Shown: positions 1-7,600 of the stretch, piece by piece
Layout: each line of letters starts with the position of its first letter
Numbering within the stretch: the first letter of the stretch is position 1
Notes under the pieces: generated by a model
Databases searched by the model: none
Seen by the model: only the letters and a program-made list of their open reading frames with translations
What the model was told of the DNA's origin: nothing
Program-made: the position numbers and the translations under genes
From: DASSJM01 sp049587975
GTDB lineage: Bacteria; Actinomycetota; UBA4738; HRBIN12
Direction of reading: 5' to 3'
Length of the DNA: 9,340 nt
NCBI GenBank assembly: GCA_049587975.1
Contig: JBAVEY010000101.1
Location: forward strand, 1 to 9,340

Positions 1-1064
1 AGCTCGATCGCCGACACGGCCGCGGCGATCGCTCGGTCGCCCATCGCGTGGATCCCGACCGGTAGGCCGCGCTCGACCGAGCGCCCGACGAGCTCCGCGA
101 GCCGCCGCGGCTCGTGGATCAGCATCCCCGTATCTGCTCCTCCTTCGAACGGTTGGGAGAGCGCCGCCGTGCGACCGGTCACGGAGCCGTCGGCGAAGAG
201 CTTCGTCCCGATCACCGGGAGGTCGTGGTGGGCCCCGTCCTCCACGAGGCGTCGGTCCGCGAGGAAGCGGACCTTCGGGCCGTCCCACGTGCCGGAGAGC
301 ACTCGCGTCCATATCTCGGCTTCCCTCGGATGGAACGAACCGAGCAGCGCCTCACAGATCGTCGTGATGCCGTGCGCGACGAGCGATCGCCCGGTCGATG
401 CGAGCGCACGGGCTATCTGCTCGTCGTCGGCGGGTGGAACGACGTCCAGGATCAGGCCCTGCGCCTCCTCCAGCAGCAATCCCGTGGCGTTCCCCGCCGC
501 ATCCCGAACGATCCGACCGCCGGGCGGGTTGGGCGTCCGGCTGTCCACGCCGGCGACCGAAAGCGCCCGGGTGTTCGCGACGCACATGTGGCCGCAGACC
601 CGGGTCACGACGGCGGGGTGGTTCGGTACCGCCTCGTCCAAGTCGAGACGCGTCGGGTGGCGGCGCTCCGTGAGCCGCATGTCGTCGTAGCCCTCGCCGA
701 CGACCCAGGCTCCGACCGGGGTCGAGGCCGCACGCGCAGCGAGCCGTGCCTTCAGCGACGAGAGGTCGCCGACGGTCGGAGGGAGGCACGACACATTCAG
801 TGATCCGAGCGCGCAGTCGAACGCGTGGATGTGCGCGTCCACGAAGCCGGGGGCCACCACCTTCCCGCCGAGGTCCACGCGGTCGCCTCGACGGCCGAGC
901 CGACCCAAGATCGCCGGGTCGTCCCCGATCGCCGCGATCCGGCCACGTTCGATGAACACGGCGGTCGCTCGAGATCGCGCAAGCGTCGCACCGGCGGCGT
1001 CGAACGTCAGCACCCGACCGTTCACGAGTGCAAGCGTTCCCTCTGTTGGTTCGGACTGACCCAT
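1..1064 (-). CDS. YtcJ-like metal-dependent amidohydrolase (amidohydrolase family 3), 3' end missing
   Basis: The reading frame is open from an ATG at 1064 to the left edge: 354 codons with no stop, so the C-terminus lies outside the window. An N-terminal beta-sandwich segment (residues about 10-70) leads into the metal-binding motif GFVDAHIH (73-80; His78 and His80), the start of the TIM-barrel amidohydrolase fold. Further family landmarks are GTKLFADGS (286-294, with the conserved Lys288) and GIHAMGDRAI (337-346, with His339), both typical of YtcJ-type proteins. Family members are usually about 530-550 residues, so roughly the last third is absent, including the expected C-terminal metal-binding Asp. 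These enzymes hydrolyse amide or related C-N bonds in the cytoplasm; the substrate here is unknown. A GGGGGA Shine-Dalgarno-like sequence lies 7 nt before the ATG. The gene follows the M55 peptidase gene by 43 bp on the same strand, so co-transcription is likely. Confidence 0.9.
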   Translation of the reverse strand, partial: MGQSEPTEGTLALVNGRVLTFDAAGATLARSRATAVFIERGRIAAIGDDPAILGRLGRRGDRVDLGGKVVAPGFVDAHIHAFDCALGSLNVSCLPPTVGDLSSLKARLAARAASTPVGAWVVGEGYDDMRLTERRHPTRLDLDEAVPNHPAVVTRVCGHMCVANTRALSVAGVDSRTPNPPGGRIVRDAAGNATGLLLEEAQGLILDVVPPADDEQIARALASTGRSLVAHGITTICEALLGSFHPREAEIWTRVLSGTWDGPKVRFLADRRLVEDGAHHDLPVIGTKLFADGSVTGRTAALSQPFEGGADTGMLIHEPRRLAELVGRSVERGLPVGIHAMGDRAIAAAVSAIE

Positions 1065-1071
1065 CCCGAGA

Positions 1072-1077
1072 TCCCCC
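1072..1077 (-). promoter_or_regulatory. Ribosome binding site of the amidohydrolase gene
   Basis: On the minus strand GGGGGA precedes the ATG at 1064 with a 7-nt spacer. It supports this start over other in-frame starts and implies translation from an internal site of the two-gene message. Confidence 0.55.
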
Positions 1078-1107
1078 GAGGCCCGATGGGCCCTCGGTCA
1101 ACGGGCC

Positions 1108-1956
1108 CTATGCGACCCCGTTCACGACGGCGACGAGGATGCCCAGAACGTCGTACAACTCACCGAAGTTGTCGGTTTGGAAGCTGACCGTGCGAGGACC
1201 GTCTCGAGACACTCCCGGCATGGTCGCGGCTGCGCCGGCCATGGAAGGCTCACGCGCCTCGACCCTCAGGACGAACGGAGGATCGATCTGGTACGGACCC
1301 AAGGAGTCGCGGTCCGACACCGCCAGCCGCGCTGCTTCCACGATCCGGTCCGATGCAGACTTCGGCGATAGACACCGAGCGCTGAAGTTGTCGATCGCGT
1401 GCTTGACGACGGCGGTTGCGACGCCGGGAAACAGCTTCTCGGCCTCGGCGCATATGACGTCGTCTCCGGAGATCATGCCGACAGGGATCCCCCGTTGGCC
1501 CGCCAACGCGGCGTTGAGTCGTGCCTCGGAGAACGATTCCCCGTTCACCTGGACATCGAGGAAGTCGAGCGTCATCGTGTGGGCGAGCACGCCCGCCGCG
1601 CCCGCGGCGGCGTGGTACCCCGTGAAGAAGACGATGTCCGCATCGTCGAGGCCTTCCATCATAACGAGCGGCTTGTACAAGCCTGTGATCATCTCTGCAC
1701 GAGCGTCAAGATCCTCGATCAGGATATTGCGCATACCGTCATGAGCCTCGTTCACGACCACCGACGTGGCACCGCCCGCGAATGCCCCTTCGATCGCGGC
1801 ATTGACGTCGTCAGTCAGCAGCTTGCGGAACCGCTCGAACGCGGGTTCCCCCGGTTCGACGTCCTTCCACCCGGTTACACCCGTCGTCCCTTCCATGTCG
1901 GCAGACACGAGGACATTGACTGATGATGGTTCGTGCAAAGATCCGGTCGCGCTCAC
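1108..1956 (-). CDS. M55 family zinc D-aminopeptidase, DppA-like
   Basis: A 282-residue protein with full-length resemblance to Bacillus subtilis DppA, a self-compartmentalising zinc D-aminopeptidase that releases N-terminal D-amino acids from peptides. All six active-site residues of DppA have counterparts in order: Asp20 and Glu22 in SADMEG, His72 in VNEAHDGM, His115 in GYHA, His126 in AHTM and Glu144 in SFSEARLNA. The spacing differs from DppA by a constant 11-12 residues, which equals the slightly longer N-terminus. SGDD (163-166) and KHAI (185-188) are further family landmarks. No signal peptide is visible, so it should be cytoplasmic. The GTG start at 1956 is supported by a strong purine-rich ribosome binding site directly upstream. 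It is the first gene of the minus-strand pair with the amidohydrolase. The family assignment is secure; D-Ala peptides are the family's usual substrates, and the substrate here is an inference. Confidence 0.93.
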   Translation of the reverse strand: MSATGSLHEPSSVNVLVSADMEGTTGVTGWKDVEPGEPAFERFRKLLTDDVNAAIEGAFAGGATSVVVNEAHDGMRNILIEDLDARAEMITGLYKPLVMMEGLDDADIVFFTGYHAAAGAAGVLAHTMTLDFLDVQVNGESFSEARLNAALAGQRGIPVGMISGDDVICAEAEKLFPGVATAVVKHAIDNFSARCLSPKSASDRIVEAARLAVSDRDSLGPYQIDPPFVLRVEAREPSMAGAAATMPGVSRDGPRTVSFQTDNFGELYDVLGILVAVVNGVA

Positions 1957-1961
1957 GGTTT

Positions 1962-1968
1962 CCCCCTC
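1962..1968 (-). promoter_or_regulatory. Ribosome binding site of the M55 peptidase gene
   Basis: On the minus strand GAGGGGG is followed by AAACC and then the GTG start codon. The 5-nt spacing and strong purine run fix the GTG as the start. Confidence 0.65.
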
Positions 1969-1991
1969 AACTCGCGATCCGATGCGTGGCT

Positions 1992-1997
1992 AGCGTA
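1992..1997 (-). promoter_or_regulatory. Possible -10 box for the M55-amidohydrolase operon
   Basis: Minus-strand TACGCT fits the actinobacterial TAnnnT -10 pattern and would give a leader of about 30 nt containing the ribosome binding site. No good -35 hexamer is seen 16-18 nt upstream, so this is a weak call. Confidence 0.22.
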
Positions 1998-2117
1998 CGC
2001 CATCTGTCCATCGCGGTTCGCTCATGGCAACTGACGCGACGAGGACTCTTCGCAGACGCCAACGCGATCCGCCCCGTTATGACGGACCGACGGATTCACA
2101 GTGGAGAGGACACACCC

Positions 2118-2359
2118 GCGCGCGCCCCGACGGCCTATGCGTTCGCGGAGCGCTAGTCGGTAGCGCCCGAAGGGAGTGTCTCGACCATGCCCTCACCTTC
2201 ATCGGCGTCACCTGATGCGCGTCATCAGCGCGTACGCGGGAGCTTTACAACCGGCTCCGCACACAGGCCCTCAATCTTGATCCACTGAGCCGGCCTCTTG
2301 CGGAAGAGGTCGCCGGCGGCGCCCGTTCGTCGGCGCTAATTCTCGGCGGCTATCCATGA
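2118..2359 (+). pseudogene. Degraded IS transposase/integrase (rve, DDE-type), C-terminal remnant
   Basis: Pieces of the conserved C-terminus of IS3/IS481-like integrase-core transposases appear in the right order but in different frames. RAPTAYAFAER (from 2121) matches the 'AP.ANAYAER' motif and ends in a stop at 2154. LVGSARRECLDHALTF (2153-2200) matches the '.GS.RRECLDH' motif carrying the catalytic Glu and is stopped at 2213. HLMRVISAY (2209-2235) is one frame over. YNRLRTQALNLDPLSRPL (from 2246) matches 'YN..RTH..L..D.P.SRP', and ILGG near the end matches the usual 'GGLHHRY' tail before a stop at 2357. At least three frame changes and two internal stops mean it cannot encode an active enzyme. 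The N-terminal half and the inverted-repeat ends of the element were not found. The exact IS family cannot be fixed by eye. Confidence 0.75.
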
Positions 2360-2664
2360 GTAACAGAGGGCTGCGGCGTGACCGTATCGGAGGTTGTGGG
2401 GTTGCCGAGACCCTCCCGCACGCGCGTTCGAGGGTTTCCGTCGCCTTCAGGCTTTACTTGGGTCGCGGAGATTCCGACAGCTCCATCGAGCGAGGTTCTT
2501 GCCCGGCGCGCCGGATAACTGGAGATCCCCCGGGGAGCGGCTATGAGTGGTGCGATGGCGACTCTCCAGCTTCTCGCCCGCAGGCTGAGGAGATACCCGA
2601 GAGCGCCCGACTGGTGCCCTCCGTCCATGAATTCCGCAGCCGCGAGTAGGATGCTCCCCGCGCC
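2360..2664 (+). other. Intergenic stretch without a convincing gene
   Basis: About 300 bp between the transposase scar and the amidase-like gene. Reading frames cross it on both strands, but none shows a recognisable motif or a good ribosome binding site. It may hold further IS debris plus the promoter of the downstream gene, whose -10-like TAGGAT lies at its right end. Confidence 0.4.
2647..2652 (+). promoter_or_regulatory. Possible -10 box (TAGGAT) of the Ntn-hydrolase gene
   Basis: TAGGAT fits an actinobacterial -10 hexamer and would start transcription within a few bases of the GTG at 2665, giving a very short or absent leader. This would explain why no well-placed Shine-Dalgarno sequence precedes that GTG. 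No clear -35 is visible. Confidence 0.3.
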
Positions 2665-4242
2665 GTGGAACGAACACTCGCATCGTCCGGTGAGGCCTGG
2701 GCCATCGCCACACCCCATTCGGCGGCAAGCGAGACTGGCGCGGCGGCCTTCCAAGCAGGTGGCAACGCTATCGATGCTGCCTTGGCCGCTGCAGTGACCC
2801 TCGCCGTCGCCTACCCCCACAATTGCGCCGTGGGAGGTGACCTGTTTGCGCTCGTCAGGCGGCCCGATGGGGGCGTGATTGCTATTAACGCGAGCGGTGC
2901 GGCACCAGCCGGCCTGACCATCGATTCGATGCACGCTAGCGACGGGAGTTTCGCGGAGCGTGGCCCCTTGACCATTACCGTGCCCGGGGTTGTGGGCGGG
3001 TGGGACGCGCTTTCCGACCTGGGCTCCCGGTTCGGTTTTCGAAATGCCTTCGAGCCTGCGATCGGTCTTGCTACCAACGGTCTGCCGGTCGCCCGTTCCC
3101 TAGCTGCGGCGATCGCGGACGACAAGGAGATCCTTCTCAGCGACCCCGGATGCGCGCGCACCTTCTATCCGAGGGGCCGACCGCTTCGGGAAGGCGACAG
3201 CCTTCGCCAACCCACGTTGGCACATACGCTCGCCGCACTCGCCAATGAGGGTCCTTCTGCCGTCTACGGCGGGGAGGTCGGGCGCTCCTGGATCCACACC
3301 CTGAACGCTCGCGGGTCGCCAATGACCCTCCGGGACCTGGAAGCTTATCGGGCGGAGGTGACGCAACCTCTAGTGGGTAGCTATCGGGACTTGGAGGTCT
3401 TCGTTTCTCCGCCCAATTCGCAAGGGTTCGTGCTGCTCGAGGTTCTCGCGACCATCGAGCGACTCGGATTGGACCCGGACCCCCTCGGTATCGACGCCCC
3501 AATCCTGGCAGAGGTCTTCCGCAGAACCTCCGCTGACCGTGCGAGGTTCCTGGCGGACCCACGCCGAGCGCCCGTTCCCATCGATGCACTCTTGTCGGAG
3601 GAGAATCTGACGCGAATCGCCGAGGATGTGCATCGAGGTGTCGGCTCTGCCAAAGCGTCACCTCCGCCTTCGGGAGACACGGTAGCTGTGGTGGCCGCTG
3701 ACCGCGAGGGGTGGGGAGTATCGGTCATCCAGAGTCTTTTCGACAGCTTCGGTTCGGGTGTCCTGGATCAGGGAACGGGCGTGATCCTCCACAATCGGGG
3801 TGCAGGGTTCTCATTGGATCCAGCCTCACCTAACGTCCTGGATGGAAGGAAGCGGCCGATGCACACTCTCATGCCCGTCATCGCCTTGCGGCGGGGTGCC
3901 CTGGCAGCTGCCTGCGGAAGCATGGGTGGTGGCGGTCAGCCGCAGATTAACGCCATGTCACTGATGCGACGATTCGGTTTGGGGATGAAGACCAGCGACA
4001 TTCTTCAAGCCCCGCGATGGCTCCTCGGTGGAATGGGCGTGGAGGCACACTCCACTGTCGTTGAGGCGGAATCTCGAGTGTCGCCAAGGACCATAGGCAC
4101 CTTTCACGAGGCTGGCTTCCGAGTCAATCGACTCGATGAATGGTCAGAGGAGGTTGGCCAGGCGAACGTCATCTTCCTGGACGATGGATCCTTCGCAGTA
4201 GCCACCGACCCACGGGGAGACGGCAGCGCCCTGGCTGGCTGA
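2665..4242 (+). CDS. Gamma-glutamyltransferase-superfamily Ntn-hydrolase, HpxW/oxamate amidohydrolase-like
   Basis: A 525-residue protein of the GGT (T3) superfamily, made as a proenzyme that cleaves itself before a catalytic Thr. N-terminal landmarks are ATPHSAASETGAAAFQAGGN (15-34) and DAALAAAV. The predicted nucleophile is Thr339 in SGDTVAVV, giving a large chain of 338 and a small chain of 187 residues. The oxyanion-loop region GSMGGGGQPQ (418-427) and RPMHTLMP (397-404) resemble oxamate amidohydrolase HpxW rather than true GGT. Against E. coli GGT, the substrate carboxylate-binding Arg114 aligns with Ser77, Asn411 with Phe359, Asp433 with Gly381, and Ser462/Ser463 with His400/Thr401. A gamma-glutamyl substrate is therefore doubtful and an amide hydrolase is more likely. 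There is no signal peptide, so it is probably cytoplasmic. An in-frame TAG at 2647 leaves GTG 2665 as the earliest start. Confidence 0.88.
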   Translation: MERTLASSGEAWAIATPHSAASETGAAAFQAGGNAIDAALAAAVTLAVAYPHNCAVGGDLFALVRRPDGGVIAINASGAAPAGLTIDSMHASDGSFAERGPLTITVPGVVGGWDALSDLGSRFGFRNAFEPAIGLATNGLPVARSLAAAIADDKEILLSDPGCARTFYPRGRPLREGDSLRQPTLAHTLAALANEGPSAVYGGEVGRSWIHTLNARGSPMTLRDLEAYRAEVTQPLVGSYRDLEVFVSPPNSQGFVLLEVLATIERLGLDPDPLGIDAPILAEVFRRTSADRARFLADPRRAPVPIDALLSEENLTRIAEDVHRGVGSAKASPPPSGDTVAVVAADREGWGVSVIQSLFDSFGSGVLDQGTGVILHNRGAGFSLDPASPNVLDGRKRPMHTLMPVIALRRGALAAACGSMGGGGQPQINAMSLMRRFGLGMKTSDILQAPRWLLGGMGVEAHSTVVEAESRVSPRTIGTFHEAGFRVNRLDEWSEEVGQANVIFLDDGSFAVATDPRGDGSALAG

Positions 4243-4492
4243 CTCGCGGTGATGGAGGATCCCGCGGCTACCTCTATGGCACAGCCATGAACGCGTTCGG
4301 CAGTCGATCGGTGTGGTCTCGTGAATCCGGCCACCACTGCCCGCCTTCTGAGATGAACATGTCCGTCCACCGCGACGTAATCACTCTTCCTCCAAGGTCA
4401 AGGGGTCGGACTTCAGGACCTTGGCGCCCTTCGTGTTGTGGTCCGGACTCGACTGCTTCGTCTCGTGCCGTAACAGGACCTTCGACCGTGGG

Positions 4493-4572
4493 GACCGTGT
4501 GTCGTCTACGTGGAGCACAATCGGCGGATCGAGAGGGAGGGGTAGCGCAGGCACGGAAGCCGTCGCTGGACG
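4493..4572 (+). repeat. Direct repeat, copy A (upstream of the BTAD-kinase gene)
   Basis: The first 40 bp (4493-4532) are identical to 9001-9040, and the next 40 bp align to 9041-9078 with a few substitutions and a 2-bp gap. Shared landmarks are TCTACGTGGAGCACAATCGG and GCGCAGGCAC. It begins 186 bp before the start codon of a BTAD gene. The second copy is in the same orientation before the other BTAD gene. It is not internally palindromic and shows no IS-like ends; its role is unknown. Confidence 0.9.
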
Positions 4573-4666
4573 CGGCGCTCCGAACCCGGCGGTTGTCGGC
4601 CCTCGCGAGAGCAGTGAACGAGACTCCCTAAAGCACAGGTCGCTTTCGCTCTCCACGGCGTCGGCG

Positions 4667-4672
4667 TACGGT
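4667..4672 (+). promoter_or_regulatory. Candidate -10 box (TACGGT) of the BTAD-kinase gene
   Basis: TACGGT fits TAnnnT and ends 6 nt before the ATG at 4679, implying an essentially leaderless transcript. No Shine-Dalgarno sequence precedes the ATG. A -35 is not obvious; TTTCGC at 4644-4649 has the right 17-nt spacing but matches poorly. Confidence 0.4.
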
Positions 4673-4678
4673 CGTGGC

Positions 4679-7600
4679 ATGGAGTTCCTAGTGCTCGGGG
4701 CCGTGGAGGTCCTGGATGATGGTCGTCCGCTTCCGATCGGCGGACCAAAGCAGCGCGCCGTCTTGGCGCACCTGATTCTTCAGCCGAACCGGATCGTGCC
4801 GGCCGAACAGCTGATCGAGGATCTCTGGGGCGAGGAGCCACCGGATACAGCTCGCAACACCTTGCAGAGCTACGTATCCCGGCTGCGCAAGCTGCTGGGC
4901 GACGGGAGGATCGAGGGGCGCGGGGGCGGGTACGTGCTCTCCGTTGCGCCCGAGGAGATCGATGCCTCGCGCTTCGAGGCGCTCGTCAGGCAAGGCAAGG
5001 CATCGGCGGAGTCGTATCCCTCGCGGGCGGCTGCGGCGTTTGCGGAGGCTCTGGATCTGTGGCGCGGACCAGCGTTCGCCGACCTCGCCGACGAACTCTC
5101 GCTTCGCGGATCCATCGCGCGCATGGATGAGCTCCGACTCGGTGCGACCGAGCATCGGATCGCGGCAGAGCTTGCGATGGGGCGGCATTCGACCATGGTG
5201 TCCGAGCTCGAAGCGCTGACCTCGCAATATCCGTTGCGCGAGCGGCTGTGGGCTCACCTGATGCTCGCGATGTATCGGTCGGGCCGACAGGCTGAGGCGC
5301 TCGACGCATTCCAGCGCGCTCGACAGGTGCTACAGGAGGAGCTCGGAGCCGATCCCTCGGCCGAGCTCCTGGACCTGAACCAGCGGATCCTGATGCGGGA
5401 CCCCGAACTGTTCGGTGACAAGACATCGGCACCGCCACCTTCGGCGCGTCCCTCGAGGGGAGATCTCGAGCCTGGGACCTCCTTCGCCGGGTATCGGATC
5501 GAAGCGGTGCTCGGCCGGGGCGGCATGAGCGTCGTCTACCTCGCCGAGCACCTCGCCCTGGGACGCAAGGTCGCGCTCAAGCTCCTGGCGCCGCAGCTCG
5601 CCGAGGACGACCGCTTCCGAGAGCGCTTCGTCCGCGAGTCGCGCGTCGCGGCGGGGATGGAGCACCCGAACATCGTGCCGATCTATGAAGCGGGTGAGGC
5701 CGAAGGCTCTCTCTTCATCGCGATGCGATACGTGCCGGGGACCGACCTTGGCAAACTCATCCGGCGCGAGGGGGTGCTCGACGCGGAGCGCGCACTGTGG
5801 ATCGTACGGGAGACGGCCTCGGCGCTCGATGCGGCACATTCCCGCGGGCTCGTTCACCGGGACGTGAAGCCCGGGAACATCCTGGTCGTCCCCGAGGAGG
5901 GCTCAGAGGGCCGCGACCTCGTTTACCTATCGGACTTCGGTCTCACCAAACGCCTTGAAGGCGGTCCTAGTGGCCTCACCCAGACCGGGCAGTTCGTCGG
6001 AACGGTTGACTATGTCGCTCCGGAGCAGATCGAGGGCAAGCGTGTCGATGCTCGCGCCGATGTCTACGCGCTCGCGTGCGTGCTGTTCGAGTGCCTCACC
6101 GGCAAGGTTCCCTACGAACGAGAGACGCAGGTGGCCGCGCTCTACGCGCACCTCGGCGAGAAGCCGCCCCGGCTGACAGCCTCGCGTCCCGACTTCCCGG
6201 CCGCGATCGATGAGGTCGTCGCAACGGCGCTCTCGAAGTCGCCCGACGGCCGATACGTCAGCTGCGGGAGGTTCACGACCGCTGCTCGTGATGCGCTCGG
6301 TCCGCCCGCCGGTCCGACAGGGCGAGCATCGTGGTTGGGGTGGCGCGCGGTAGCCGGTGCGTTGGCGGCGGCGATCGTCACCGGGGTCATCGTGTTCTCC
6401 GTGTCACGGGGCGAGCCGCCGGCCGGCCAAAGCGGTGAGGACACCGCCGCCAGCCCGGCCGCAGAACCGCATTTCGGGACGGTCGAACGCGCGATCACCC
6501 CGGACGAGGAACGGCTCCTGGGCTATATTCCCGAGGACCTTGGCGCGTCCTGCCTCCCACTCGCGGGGTCGGCCTCGGGCGAGGGCCCACTTGCGGCGTT
6601 GGTTTGCATGGACGACGAGGTCGAGGTCCTGTACGAGCAGTTCTCCACCAGAGACGAGATGGACGAGGCCTTCCAGACGCGTGCGAACGTCAACCGGGCA
6701 CCCGGCGGTGAGTGCGCGAGCGATCACCTAGCGGTGACGCCCTACTCGATCGGCGGCGAGCTGGCTGGCCGTGTCCTCTGTTACACGCTGGTGATCGGCG
6801 AGACGGAGACATCGCACATCCAGTGGACGGACGAGAACTCGGCCACCTACGCGCACGCCATCAGGAACGACCAGGCAGATCTCACGCTGTACGAGTGGTG
6901 GCTGTCGTCCTCGGGACCGGTTGCTTCGGCGGAGGACGCGACGGTCACCGCCAAGGATCGGCCGGCGGCTGCCACGGTTCCACTCTTGCGCGATGGGTCC
7001 TACCTCGTATCTGCTGCTGAGCCGGATCGCGTCACGGGGGTGAACCTGCGTGATGCGAACGGCCGGCCCTTGGTCACGTATCGGATGCATATCGAGGACG
7101 GGACGTACGAGTTCGCTCGGGACGCCGCCATCATGGAATCCGGCAACGTCCTGCTCGCGAAGCCAGACCTCGTCGTGTTCGATCCCCTGACCGGCGACTG
7201 CGTTGGGACCGGGCTCACGGGCGGACCCGCGTCGTACCGAGTCTCGGGGTCCGCAAAGTCCCTGAATTGGGAGTTCAAGAGCGGCGGAACGTGCGCAGGA
7301 CCGAAAGAGGTCTCCGAGCGGCTCGCGTGGACCCCGGCGCCCTCGGGGGTGATCGCCTTCGCGACCGAGGGGCAGATCGCTCTCATGGACGCCGCCGGCT
7401 TCGACGTAGAGCAACTGACCGACGAGAGTCGCAGTAGCGCCTCTCCGGGCTGGTCCCCCGACGGAACCAGAATCGTCTTCACCGACCACGGTCCGGACGG
7501 GTCCGATCTGTACGCCATGCATGCCGACGGTACCGGGCTCGTGCGACTCACCGATGTGGTGGGTGACGTGATCGATCCCGCATGGTCGCCGGACGGGAGC

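Larger units (their letters stand above)
4243..4678 (+). other. Intergenic region upstream of the BTAD-kinase gene
   Basis: 436 bp with no recognised gene. The frame of the kinase gene stays open back to 4421, but the 86 extra residues resemble no domain and the family N-terminus (MEFLVLG) begins exactly at 4679. A minus-strand frame of 99 codons (4381-4680) has no recognisable motif. The stretch holds copy A of the direct repeat and the candidate promoter at its right end. No strong terminator for the preceding gene was seen. Confidence 0.5.

Noticed and set aside
352..1101. Minus-strand 249-codon frame
   Set aside because: Arg/Gly-rich out-of-frame shadow of the amidohydrolase, which has clear family motifs in the true frame.
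2350..2934. Minus-strand 194-codon frame over the intergenic region
   Set aside because: It runs into the N-terminus of the HpxW-like gene on the other strand and has no recognisable motif.
4247..4276. Terminator hairpin after the HpxW-like gene
   Set aside because: Only a 5-bp CGCGG/CCGCG pairing with a long loop and no T-run; too weak to call.
4421..4678. N-terminal extension of 86 residues on the BTAD-kinase protein
   Set aside because: The frame is open, but the residues are low-complexity and unlike any domain, they run through the repeat element, and the family N-terminus begins at the Met at 4679.
4381..4680. Minus-strand 99-codon frame covering repeat copy A
   Set aside because: No recognisable motif. 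In copy B the matching frame hits a stop soon after the repeat, so the repeat is not conserved as coding sequence.
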